From contig CAZPLT010000001.1 of NCBI GenBank assembly GCA_964587855.1, positions 62,001 to 126,000 on the forward strand: a stretch of 64,000 nucleotides of DNA, read 5' to 3'. The notes beneath the pieces were generated by a model, which saw only the letters and a list, made by a program, of their open reading frames with translations, was not told where the DNA came from and ran no database searches. The DNA comes from WRCA01 sp964587855. Its GTDB lineage: Bacteria > Pseudomonadota > Alphaproteobacteria > Rs-D84. Position 1 is the stretch's first letter; the number at the start of each line of letters is the position of its first letter. The translations under genes and the position numbers were made by a program. This document shows, piece by piece, positions 9,419-18,300 of this stretch.

Positions 9419-10822
9419 TTAGAATTGTGAACTCAGTCCTATACGAATACCCATAGATTTATAAAATGAATTTATTTCGCCACTTTGTGTGCATACCCAT
9501 CCAGGACATTGATCTTCAAGATTTAAAATACCCATAACTACACCGTCATTTGCATCTATGGCATCTTGCTCGACACCAGCATACACATCATTTATTTGAT
9601 TCCAGTACAAAGTCGTATAGTAATCTTTGTTCAAGTAAGTTTTTGCTTCGGCACCACTGACATTATAATAATCATATGTAAACCCAAGTGATAATTTAAC
9701 TCTGTCTGTTAATGCGGTGAACCAATTAGCACTGAATCCCAAATGCCATGCATCACCAATACCAGCAGAATCTTCGATGCTTTTTGGGTGTTCCCAATCT
9801 GGACGATATGGTTGATCCCCCTCGGACGTATAAGATGGTAATCCAAGTTCTAAACGTGCGGTTAATGTGGTTTCTTGGTTTATTTGATAATCCATATCCA
9901 ATGCAGCATAAGGACCAGACCAAGAAACATCGTATTTATGAGATGTCCCAGGTTGAGTATATGCAAATGTATCACCAAAATATATCTGACCAGATGGTAC
10001 AATATTTTCATCCCAAAGCACTGAATCTATGGCACCATCGCCATCTTCATCAATCATAATTAAAGGGTTGCATTGTATTTCGTCAGATCCAGATACCACT
10101 ACGCAATATCCTGTTTCCAGCGACAGACCATTATTTTTGTTTGTTTTTAAACTATAAGAAAAATGACGGTATCCAATAGATGGGGTAAATTTTGCTTTAC
10201 CTATACTAAATTTATCAGGTAAATTTAAACCCATGTTAAATCCAAACATATTGCCAGAATCACTGGTTCCAATAGAAATGGATTTTCCATAAATATCCCC
10301 CAAAAGGACATCTTCGGTTAAACCATCATTAGGGTCGTCCAAATAAAGAGAATCAATATAATAACCACCATTTGAAACGTCATCGTCTACCATATTGGCT
10401 TCGCCATTTTGCATACCATATTTTATTCCAGCATCAAGTGTTACCGTTCCAAAATCATAAGTTGCATTTGCATCAAAAACGTTCCAAGAAATATTATCGT
10501 AATGCAAAATACTGTCAGACTGATTCATTTCCATTTCCCAATTAGCAGTCTCGCGTGTGATTCCAGCAGAAACATGAAGTTTACTGGTTTTTTCAGAACT
10601 TGTAGATTTTGTTGTTGATGTAGAATTATACTGGGATTGATAATTTTTGTATGTAGAAGTAGGGTATGGCCATTTAGTAGTACCAGTATTACTTTTATAA
10701 TTTGCAGATTGTGTGTATTTATATTGTGGGGATTGATAGTCACCATTATAATAAGTTCCAGCGGCATTTGCAGCAAATGGTACAACAAATAATGACGCAA
10801 AAAAAATATAACCCTTTTTCAT
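9419..10822 (-). CDS. Outer-membrane beta-barrel protein, omptin-like
   Basis: 467 residues: signal peptide MKKGYIFFASLFVVPFAANA, a Tyr/Ser/Thr/Gln-rich low-complexity stretch (about 20-80), then alternating hydrophobic strands to a terminal Phe (IRIGLSSQF), as expected for a BAM-inserted barrel. Strand words such as DNISWNVFDANATYDF, IGYRHFSYSLKT and HLGFSANWFTALTDRVKLSL recall the ten-stranded omptin fold, but I cannot place the catalytic Asp-Asp and Asp-His pairs, so protease activity is not claimed. The start is moved from 10840 to ATG 10822, which has AGGA eight bases upstream. Confidence 0.82.
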   Translation of the reverse strand: MKKGYIFFASLFVVPFAANAAGTYYNGDYQSPQYKYTQSANYKSNTGTTKWPYPTSTYKNYQSQYNSTSTTKSTSSEKTSKLHVSAGITRETANWEMEMNQSDSILHYDNISWNVFDANATYDFGTVTLDAGIKYGMQNGEANMVDDDVSNGGYYIDSLYLDDPNDGLTEDVLLGDIYGKSISIGTSDSGNMFGFNMGLNLPDKFSIGKAKFTPSIGYRHFSYSLKTNKNNGLSLETGYCVVVSGSDEIQCNPLIMIDEDGDGAIDSVLWDENIVPSGQIYFGDTFAYTQPGTSHKYDVSWSGPYAALDMDYQINQETTLTARLELGLPSYTSEGDQPYRPDWEHPKSIEDSAGIGDAWHLGFSANWFTALTDRVKLSLGFTYDYYNVSGAEAKTYLNKDYYTTLYWNQINDVYAGVEQDAIDANDGVVMGILNLEDQCPGWVCTQSGEINSFYKSMGIRIGLSSQF

Positions 10823-10921
10823 AAAATAGTCCTTTCCCATTATTATAATAATTTTATCATAAAAATTTATATATTAAAATGAAATTCTTTCTAATTTTTT
10901 TTGATTTTCTAATGAAAACAC

Positions 10922-10949
10922 TTGAAAAAAATAACTGATGATGTAAAAT
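10922..10949 (+). promoter_or_regulatory. Promoter of tRNA-Leu
   Basis: TTGAAA at 10922-10927, 16 bp, TAAAAT at 10944-10949; predicted start about 5 nt before the tRNA. Confidence 0.55.
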
Positions 10950-10960
10950 TTGCGAAATCT

Positions 10961-11045
10961 GGGGTCGTGGCGAAATTGGTAGACGCGCAGCACTAAGGAT
11001 GCTGTGGAGAAATCCTTGGGGGTTCAAGTCCCCCCGCCCCCACCA
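10961..11045 (+). tRNA. tRNA-Leu, anticodon AAG, CCA encoded
   Basis: Cloverleaf read by hand: acceptor GGGGTCG / CGCCCCC (with a T:C mismatch at pair 5-68), D-arm GCG/CGC with the GGT motif, anticodon stem CAGCA/TGCTG around loop CTAAGGA, a class II variable arm GGA-GAAA-TCC, T-arm GGGGG-TTCAAGT-CCCCC, then A and CCA. The long variable arm and A73 fit leucine. The anticodon reads AAG, which is unusual in bacteria, where GAG normally reads CUU/CUC. Confidence 0.88.
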
Positions 11046-11063
11046 AAAGTTATTTTTTATTTA

Positions 11064-12200
11064 TTACGGATTTGTCAGGCGTAATTCAATTCTACGATTT
11101 TTTTGCAATGATTTAGGAGTTTTTCCAGTATCAACAGGATGTGTTTCACCGAAACCACTGGGAACTAAACGACGCGCTGAAACCCCATATTTAACCAATT
11201 CTTTTACAACTGCTTGGGCACGAAGTAATGAAAGTTCAGTATTATTTTTAAACTTGTGTGTGCCTTGTATTACTGGTGTTTTATCGGTATGACCATCAAC
11301 ACGGATTATCCATGCCACGTTACCAGGAATAGTTGTTTCTAGACTGGCTATAGCCGGAGCAATCAATTTTAATTGACGTTTACCTTCGGGGGATAAATTA
11401 TATTCACCTTGGGCAAATAAAATATCGCTTGGGACTATAAATCTATCGGTACTGGTATCTACTTTATTAGAATATTGCAAAGCTTTTTTTATAGCGGCAT
11501 AAAATTGAGATTGATATTTCCCCAGCTCGGCTATTTTATCTGCCATTGCTTTATTCAAACGATCTGACATTTCTATGTATTGAGTTTCCTGATCTTTGGC
11601 ACGTTGTTCAGACATATTTAATAATTTATTTAGTCTGGAAATTTCAGTAGCCAAAGACTGTTGTTGCGCTGAACTTAGTTGTTCAGTATTTGTTAATTGA
11701 GCATGCAATTCTTGAATTTGCGCGTTCAATATTTCGCGTTCTTGGGCAGTTATACGATTAGCTTTTTGATATTCTGAAGACAAAGAAGCCAATTGTGATT
11801 GAAGTTGGTTCATAGAATTATTTGCATCAATCAAACGTTGATTTAGTTGATTTTTTTGTGATTGAAGTTGGGTCATAGAATTATTAGCCATATTCAATTG
11901 TTGATTTAATTGTGCTTTTTCATTTTCTAATGCTTCCAGTTGGCTGCGCGATAAAAGCAGTAAGCGTTTTGCTTCGGCTTCGTCAGCACTCATTTGAGCA
12001 ATTTGTTCGGTTTGTTGATCATTTTGTTGACGTAATGCAGCAACTTTTTTCTCGGAATTTTTTTCATGGAAAACATTTGTAGTAGTCCACAAAAATACGA
12101 ATACAATCAGCAAGAAAATTAGAATAATTACCAGGTTGGAAAATAAATCCACAAATCCTGGCCAAGCATTAGTTTTTTCTTTGAATCTTATGTTTAACAT
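11064..12200 (-). CDS. MotB-like peptidoglycan-binding protein with OmpA C-domain
   Basis: 378 residues. One N-terminal membrane helix (about 18-42) with a conserved-type Asp18 before it (FVDLFSNLVIILI), as in MotB/ExbD/TolR stator partners. Then a long Gln-rich coiled coil (about 50-235) with near repeats of SMTQLQSQKNQLNQRL, and an OmpA-like peptidoglycan-binding domain (about 260-378: RVDGHTDKTPV, LSLLRAQAVVKEL, RRIELRL). GGGGGAG precedes the ATG. Together with the MotA-like gene upstream (21 bp gap) it probably forms a proton-driven channel anchored to the wall. The load it drives is unknown. Confidence 0.88.
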   Translation of the reverse strand: MLNIRFKEKTNAWPGFVDLFSNLVIILIFLLIVFVFLWTTTNVFHEKNSEKKVAALRQQNDQQTEQIAQMSADEAEAKRLLLLSRSQLEALENEKAQLNQQLNMANNSMTQLQSQKNQLNQRLIDANNSMNQLQSQLASLSSEYQKANRITAQEREILNAQIQELHAQLTNTEQLSSAQQQSLATEISRLNKLLNMSEQRAKDQETQYIEMSDRLNKAMADKIAELGKYQSQFYAAIKKALQYSNKVDTSTDRFIVPSDILFAQGEYNLSPEGKRQLKLIAPAIASLETTIPGNVAWIIRVDGHTDKTPVIQGTHKFKNNTELSLLRAQAVVKELVKYGVSARRLVPSGFGETHPVDTGKTPKSLQKNRRIELRLTNP

Positions 12201-12221
12201 TTTTTCTCCCCCCAGTATTTT

Positions 12222-13013
12222 TTATTTTACTCGTGCAACTGCACGTTCTAATCGTGAAATTGCAATTGTTAAATCTTTTACAGCCATATTTACATTTCCA
12301 GTGGAATCGTCGGCTTCGGCTTGCTTTGCCAATCTTGTTTTATCGGCTAAATTTTCTTCTAATTCACGATGTAAAGAATTTTGAGCAATGGTTGTTTGTA
12401 ATTCCAAAAATCCCACAATCAAAGAACCGGCTAATCCCAATAAAGATGATGAAAACGCGATACTCATACCGGATAATGGGTTTGCCAGGTTTTGTTGCAT
12501 GGTGCTCATTATATTGGCATCATTAAAATCAAGAATTGATATCAAGTTTGAAAATCCACCAATAGTATGAATCAATCCCCAAAATGTCCCAAGTAACCCC
12601 AAAAAGATTAAAACATTTGTAATATAGTGCAATTGGTCACGTTGATCTTCGTACCGTCCGATAATTAAATTAAGAAAACCATTCATTACTTGTGCACTGA
12701 TAAAATTCTTTTTTTGTGCCTTGGCACGATTAAGCATAATCGCAATAGGACGTAACATATCTGGCGGAAGTTCATCAATACTGGTTTTTCCCGCAAAAAA
12801 TCTTTTCATCCATTTATATTCTGGAACCAAACGCAGGGTATCAACAAAGCATGAAATAATTCCGAAAAGAATAGTTCCCAGAATAATACCGTTTAACCAG
12901 ATATTTGAGGTTGCTACTTTTATTAAATCTGAATAAAACATAATAACGCCCATCAGCACCAAAGCTGTAAAAAGAGCCATCTTGTTTAACGAACTATGAA
13001 ATTTACTGTTCAT
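12222..13013 (-). CDS. MotA/TolQ/ExbB-family proton channel protein
   Basis: 263 residues with about four membrane segments: two near the N-terminus (about 12-50) and two around 130-215, containing FLGLLGTFWGLIHTI and NPLSGMSIAFSSSLLGLAGSLI, the signature of the MotA/TolQ/ExbB channel domain. It is the first gene of the pair with the MotB-like protein. No flagellar, tol-pal or TonB genes are nearby, and Zorya partner genes are also absent, so it may be a housekeeping wall-linked motor of this lineage. Confidence 0.87.
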   Translation of the reverse strand: MNSKFHSSLNKMALFTALVLMGVIMFYSDLIKVATSNIWLNGIILGTILFGIISCFVDTLRLVPEYKWMKRFFAGKTSIDELPPDMLRPIAIMLNRAKAQKKNFISAQVMNGFLNLIIGRYEDQRDQLHYITNVLIFLGLLGTFWGLIHTIGGFSNLISILDFNDANIMSTMQQNLANPLSGMSIAFSSSLLGLAGSLIVGFLELQTTIAQNSLHRELEENLADKTRLAKQAEADDSTGNVNMAVKDLTIAISRLERAVARVK

Positions 13014-13094
13014 AAAAATCCCTCGATATTCACATCATAGTAAATTTGCACGAACCCGGTCAATAAGAATTTAGCCCAAAGATTAAATTTTTTC

Positions 13095-13122
13095 TTGCAT
13101 TTCTTGAAAAAATCGACATAAT
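13095..13122 (+). promoter_or_regulatory. Promoter of rpsF-rpsR
   Basis: TTGCAT at 13095-13100, 16 bp, CATAAT at 13117-13122; start predicted near 13129, leaving a leader of about 54 nt. Confidence 0.55.
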
Positions 13123-13136
13123 AGGGATCGCTTCTT

Positions 13137-13159
13137 GGTTGTTGCATGGTGCAGCAGCC
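13137..13159 (+). promoter_or_regulatory. Hairpin in the rpsF leader, candidate S6:S18 autoregulatory element
   Basis: GGTTGTTGCA / TGCAGCAGCC form a 10-bp stem (two G-U pairs) with a TGG loop, followed by CCACA and then AAGGAG. Autoregulation by the S6:S18 complex at an rpsF leader hairpin is known in many bacteria; assignment here rests only on position and stem. Confidence 0.45.
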
Positions 13160-13182
13160 CACATAGTCCATAAGGAGATAAA

Positions 13183-13521
13183 ATGGCATTCTATGAAAGC
13201 GTCTTGGTATTTCGCCAGGACTTGACCGAACCGCAGGTCAAAGAAAAAGCGGCTAAATTTTCAGAAATAATCAAAGAACTGGGCGGCAAAGTTCAGACCA
13301 CAGAGTTTTGGGGTCTTAAGGGCTTGTCTTATGTCATTCGTAAAAACCGCAAGGCTCATTACGTTATGTTGGGTATAGAATTAGATGGCAAACATATTAC
13401 AGAATTAGAACGTCGTTTTCGCATAGACGAAGATGTTATTCGTTTCTTGAATGTTCGCGTGGATGCTTTGGAAAAAGGTCCGTCAATTATGATGAGAAAA
13501 AGCGCAGAGGAGGCGGAATAA
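13183..13521 (+). CDS. rpsF: 30S ribosomal protein S6
   Basis: 112 residues starting MAFYESVLVFRQDLTE, with the S6 core GGKVQTTEFWGLKGLSYVIRKNRKAHYVMLGIEL and the closing DEDVIRFLNVRVD. S6 binds the 16S central domain as a dimer with S18, encoded one base downstream. AAGGAG lies at normal distance before the ATG. Confidence 0.97.
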   Translation: MAFYESVLVFRQDLTEPQVKEKAAKFSEIIKELGGKVQTTEFWGLKGLSYVIRKNRKAHYVMLGIELDGKHITELERRFRIDEDVIRFLNVRVDALEKGPSIMMRKSAEEAE

Positions 13522-13522
13522 A

Positions 13523-13750
13523 ATGGCAGTTCGTGCAGCGATTTATCGCAAAAAATCAAACCCATTAAAGGGTAAAGTTATAGACTATAAAGATGTAAAA
13601 CTGTTGGGACATTATATAACCGAACGCGGCAAAATTGTTCCATCTCGTATTAGTGGTGTTCCATCCAAAGATCAACGTGCTTTGACTATTGCAATCAAGC
13701 GTGCACGTCATTTGGGTCTGATGCCATTTGTACGCAACCACTTAGGGTAA
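13523..13750 (+). CDS. rpsR: 30S ribosomal protein S18
   Basis: 75 residues with the S18 core YKDVKLLGHYITERGKIVPSRI and QRALTIAIKRARHLGLMPF. It begins one base after the rpsF stop; the GAGGCGGAA at the end of rpsF supplies its ribosome binding site. In many Alphaproteobacteria rplI follows directly; here a 172-bp structured gap with its own promoter intervenes. Confidence 0.97.
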   Translation: MAVRAAIYRKKSNPLKGKVIDYKDVKLLGHYITERGKIVPSRISGVPSKDQRALTIAIKRARHLGLMPFVRNHLG

Positions 13751-13873
13751 AATCAATTATAATAACGCGTCTGTTTTGCGTTTGCTTGTTTTTGACTCGG
13801 TCATGTATGTTTAATACACTCGCTCGTCAAAAACTTCGCAATACGCAACATCCGCATCATTCTAATTGATTTT
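13749..13873. repeat. Nested inverted repeat between rpsR and rplI
   Basis: Outer arms AAAATCAATTA (13749-13759) and TAATTGATTTT (13863-13873) match perfectly. Inner arms 13772-13796 and 13826-13850 (25 nt each) match imperfectly, including a perfect GTTTTTGAC / GTCAAAAAC block. The rpsR stop codon overlaps the outer arm. The loop region carries a promoter-like pair. Confidence 0.7.
13792..13820 (+). promoter_or_regulatory. Promoter of rplI within the inverted repeat
   Basis: TTGACT at 13792-13797, 17 bp, TACACT at 13815-13820; start predicted near 13827, about 96 nt before the rplI ATG. Confidence 0.5.
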
Positions 13874-13922
13874 ATAAAATTGTATTTGGGAATTATCCCT
13901 AACTTGTAAAAAAGGACAGATT

Positions 13923-14609
13923 ATGAAAATCATACTTACAGAAAAAATTAATAAATTGGGAAATATTGGCGATCAAGTAGATGTTGCTACTGGTTATGCG
14001 CGTAATTATTTGTTGCCAAATGGCAAAGCTTTGCGTTTTTCACGTGAAAATATTGCGGTGTTTGAATCAAGAAAAGCAGAATTGGCCGCAAGACATGAAG
14101 CAGCCAAGAAATCTGCCGAAGGCAGCCGCAAAGCAGTAGAAAGTGCAAAATTCCATATGATCCGTCAAGCAGGCGATACAGGTCATTTGTATGGCAGCGT
14201 TTCCAGCCGTGATATTGCGCGCTTGTTAAAAGAATTAACAGGTGTTGCAGTTGAGTCTTCCCAAGTCTTGATGGGCAGCCCAATCAAAACAATCGGTGCG
14301 TTTGATACAAAAATTGCTTTGCATCCAGATGTTATCGTTCCTGTTAAAATTTATGTTGCGCAAACTCAGGATGAAATCGATGCTTTGGTTGCTGGTAAAG
14401 TTTTAACTTTTGGTACTAAAAATATTGAAGAAGAAAAAGTTGAAGAAGAAACAGTAGTCGAAGAGAAAGGGGAAGAAGAAACAGTAGCCCCAGAATTAGA
14501 AAAAGATTCGGACGAAGAAAAACCAGTCGAGCAACCTTCCGCTGAAAAAGTTGAGGAGAAAAAGCCGACCAAGGTGAAAAAAGCGAAAGCAGAAAAAACT
14601 GCCGAATAA
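13923..14609 (+). CDS. rplI: 50S ribosomal protein L9 with long charged C-terminal extension
   Basis: 228 residues against about 150 usual. The N-domain (KIILTEKINKLGNIGDQVDVATGYARNYLLPNGKA) is standard L9 and binds 23S rRNA; the central helix and C-domain follow (GHLYGSVSSRDIARLL, IKTIGAFDTKIALHPDVIVPVKI). The last 75 or so residues are a Glu-rich then Lys-rich tail (EEEKVEEET..., KKPTKVKKAKAEKTAE) of low complexity. AAGGA precedes the ATG; a strong terminator follows. Confidence 0.95.
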   Translation: MKIILTEKINKLGNIGDQVDVATGYARNYLLPNGKALRFSRENIAVFESRKAELAARHEAAKKSAEGSRKAVESAKFHMIRQAGDTGHLYGSVSSRDIARLLKELTGVAVESSQVLMGSPIKTIGAFDTKIALHPDVIVPVKIYVAQTQDEIDALVAGKVLTFGTKNIEEEKVEEETVVEEKGEEETVAPELEKDSDEEKPVEQPSAEKVEEKKPTKVKKAKAEKTAE

Positions 14610-14610
14610 A

Positions 14611-14637
14611 AAAATCGCGCCATTTGGCGCGATTTTG
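14611..14637 (+). terminator. Rho-independent terminator of rplI
   Basis: AAAATCGCGCCA / TGGCGCGATTTT stem right after the stop. Its ATCGCGC core recurs in two other terminators of this window. Confidence 0.88.
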
Positions 14638-14638
14638 T

Positions 14639-14644
14639 TATAAT
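14639..14644 (+). promoter_or_regulatory. -10 box of recO, seven bases before the ATG
   Basis: A consensus TATAAT ends seven bases before ATG 14652, and there is no Shine-Dalgarno. It abuts the rplI terminator; no good -35 is seen (the expected place lies in the terminator stem). Confidence 0.5.
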
Positions 14645-14651
14645 ATATTTT

Positions 14652-15308
14652 ATGAAACTTGAATCAATTGGAATTTTAATAGAACTGCGACCATTTGGCG
14701 AGCGTGATTGTTTAGCACGTATTTTTACCAAAGATTATGGAATATTGTCTGGTATGATAAAGGGCGCAATTGTTGCAAAGAAAAACAAACCATTGGTAGG
14801 ACAATTTGGCGCGGTATCTTGGAATGCCAGATTGGATTGTCAACTGGGTGTTTTTCATTGGGAAGCAGAAAAGAATTTAAGTGCGTCTGTTATATCTGAT
14901 GTGGACTCATTGGGATTTATGAATTCTTCATTTTCTTTAATTTCGGTTTTATTACCAGAACGGGAAAAATATGAATCTTTGTGGCACCAAACAAAAGAAA
15001 TGTTAGAAAATTTATCAAAAGATAATGCAAAATATTTATATCTGGATTGGGAAATAGATTTATTGCAAGAATTAGGATATGCCTTGGATTTATCAAGATG
15101 CAGTAATTGCGGACGAACAGATAATCTTACGCATATATCACCACACACAGCACGTGCAGTATGCAGCGAGTGTGCAGTGCCTTATTTAAATAATCTTTAT
15201 ACTTTACCGGTAAATTTTGATACAACTAAAAAATTTTTGGAAAAAATTATAGCCGAGCAAGGGATAAAAGAACTTCCGCTTGCGCGGAAGTTAATTACCA
15301 ACTTGTAA
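14652..15308 (+). CDS. recO: DNA repair protein RecO
   Basis: 218 residues. N-terminal OB-fold (SIGILIELRPFGERDCLARIFTKDYGILSGMIKGA), then a helical domain carrying a zinc-type motif C-x2-C...C-x2-C (about residues 153-176: CSNCGR, CSECA). RecO loads RecA with RecR on SSB-coated DNA. The 3' end overlaps the end of the convergent Cys-rich gene by 14 bp. The transcript is probably leaderless. Confidence 0.92.
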   Translation: MKLESIGILIELRPFGERDCLARIFTKDYGILSGMIKGAIVAKKNKPLVGQFGAVSWNARLDCQLGVFHWEAEKNLSASVISDVDSLGFMNSSFSLISVLLPEREKYESLWHQTKEMLENLSKDNAKYLYLDWEIDLLQELGYALDLSRCSNCGRTDNLTHISPHTARAVCSECAVPYLNNLYTLPVNFDTTKKFLEKIIAEQGIKELPLARKLITNL

Positions 15309-18300
15309 ATCCAGGTTTGCAAGTTCTTTCGCATTTTTCACTTAATGGATCCCAAATCATTGTTCCCGTAAGATCTTCGCGACCAGCAGTATCGCAAATT
15401 TGAACGCATGTATTGTTAGTAGAATCAAGACGGTAAAGTTCGCCTTGGTACATACAGGTTGCTATTTCGCAGTTATATTCTTTCCATGCACTAACGGCTA
15501 TGTTTCCACTTGCATCACGTCTATTTTTGCATTCACCGCAAGGTTTATCGGTTTCATTGGTTAAATATCTTTCCGAAGTATATCCAGGGTTACATTTATA
15601 TGCTGTACACATGGTCCATTTGCCATTTAATCTATTATCCCCCATCCATTCTTTTCTGCCCAGACCATTTTCTATATCACATGCAACTACATTTGCAATA
15701 CACTTACTGTTTTCAATATGATATCCGTCTTTGCATTTGGTTGGTACACATTTAGAATCGGACTCCAAAGCATTTGGATCATTTTGACAAATACTTCCAT
15801 CAAGAATACAGGATGGTTTTTCAGAATCATTTTCAAGAACTTTGTATCCTTCTTCACATTCTACATTGAATTTACACGTTGGTTGTGGTTCACCAATTCC
15901 ACCAGACGTAATATATATTTTTGAATTGGTTGGTGTGACCTTGATAGAATTTGGAACGTCCAATATGCAATCTTTGTAACATTTTTTCATGGTGTTACGT
16001 GGTAATTCTGAATGTATATATGGGTCTGGACATTTTTCACGACCACGTGACGATTGATAAATTTCAACATCAAATTCATATGGACAATTACCAGATTTAT
16101 CTAGACACCCAGTTATTTCATTAAAATTGGGACGTGGACTGTAATAACCATCACCAACAGGACCGCATTCCAAACCAGTATCGTTTTCCAAAAAGTACCC
16201 ACCAAAACAAAAAACTATTTTCGAATTTGTACATTGTGGATCAGTTATTGGACCTTTGGGCAATGTAAGTGGTTCAAGATTCATAATTTCAGCAATACCA
16301 TATCCTTTTGTTGTTTCAGAGTATGAACAACTTGTAAGCCCGACACCATTTATCACCTCGTTGTTACCAGTGGTATAAATAGTCTTTGAAATAATACATT
16401 GATTGATATTAGAAGCGGTCTCTGTTTCTGTTTCGCCTTTACCGCCATTTTTTGTTCCCGGACATTGATAACGATTTAAATCACCTTGTGGCGAATAATA
16501 TCCAATTCCTGCAGTAGAGCAATAATCATTACCCTTTTCTGAATAATAACCACCATCACAAGATCTTACATATTTTATGCACTTTTCTGTATAACCAATA
16601 GTTCCATAAAAACATGTTTCATCTCCGGTACCGTTAGAAATATATGTTGGTAATTGATCTTTGTAACATTGATAAATCGAGCTCGTATTACCCACAGATT
16701 GTCCATCATTAGGGCATATATTAGTACCCTGATCTGATGTACTGGCCGAGAATGTTCCGCCTGGGCACCAACCGCCATTCATACATGAGGAACAAGTCGA
16801 AGAATTTGCAGGTAAGTATTCTCCCCCAGCGCAAGTTATTCCACCAGAAGATTCATCCGATACACAAGCTGCTTTTTCTGTTCCATTGTCAACTACTTTG
16901 TATCCTGTATTGCATTCTACATTATATTGGCAAACAGGTTCTGGATCCTTACCCCAAGATAAATATAATATAGTTGCCTTTACAGGTGTAACACTTTTAG
17001 CATTTGAAATATCTGTTTTGCATTCTTTATAACAGGTTTTTTCCGAGTTGCGTGGTAATTGGCTAAGCGGGTATTCTGTTGGGCATGCTTCGCGACCACG
17101 TGAAGATTGGTAAACTTCAACATCAAGTTCATATGGGCAATTATCAGATTTATCTATACATCCAGTCATTTCGTTAAAATTAGGACGTGGACTGTAATAT
17201 CCATCACCAACAGGACCGCATTCCAAACCAGAATCGTTTTCCAAGAAATATCCACCAAAACAAAAAACTATTTTCGAATTTGTACATTGTGGATCAGTTA
17301 TTGGACCTTTGGGCAATGTAAGTGGTTCAAGATTCATAATTTCAGCAATACCATATCCTTTTGTTGTTTCAGAGTATGAACAACTTGTAAGCCCGACACC
17401 ATTTATCACCTCGTTGTTACCAGTGGTATAAATAGTCTTTGAAATAATACATTGATTGATATTAGAAGCGGTCTCTGTTTCTGTTTCGCCTTTACCGCCA
17501 TTTTTTGTTCCCGGACATTGATAACGATTTAAATCACCTTGTGGCGAATAATATCCAATTCCTGCAGTAGAGCAATAATCATTACCCTTTTCTGAATAAT
17601 AACCACCATCACAAGATCTTACATATTTTATGCACTTTTCTGTATAACCAATAGTTCCATAAAAACATGTTTCATCTCCGGTACCGTTAGAAATATATGT
17701 TGGTAATTGATCTTTGTAACATTGATAAATCGAGCTCGTATTACCCACAGATTGTCCATCATTAGGGCATATATTAGTACCCTGATCTGATGTACTGGCC
17801 GAGAATGTTCCGCCTGGGCACCAATTATTCTCATAACATAGAGAACATGATGTGGCACCAGCTTGCAGAAATTCGCCAGGCATACAGGTTATTTCAGATA
17901 CTATGCAATCATCTGCGCTGTCAGAACCTTTTGGAGAGATTGGTGCGGCTTCGGGGCACCNNNNNNNNNNNNNNNNNNNNNNNNNNNNNNNNNNNNNNNN
18001 NNNNNNNNNNNNNNNNNNNNNNNNNNNNNNNNNNNNNNNNNNNNNNNNNNNNNNNNNNNNCAAACATATACCACATTCTGTCTTTCCTTCTGGCAGATAT
18101 TCACCAGCTGAACAGATTATTTCTGTGGGCAAAGTTTCCCATAATGCAAATACATCCATATTGCCAGATAAAGATTTTGCAAAAGAAAGAATGTTTCCAG
18201 ACCCATCAATCACAATCAATGAACCATCAGCAGCAAGATTTGATGTAGTTGAAAAAGCAAGGAACTTTTTACCTGGAGATGTAGGTACAGCAGCTAATTT

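Noticed and set aside
11064..13013. Zorya anti-phage defence system
   Set aside because: MotA/MotB-like proteins only; no ZorC, ZorD or ZorE gene nearby and the MotA-like protein lacks the long ZorA tail.
17863..18248. Plus-strand frames crossing the N gap
   Set aside because: Shadows of the Cys-rich minus-strand gene, kept open by undetermined bases.
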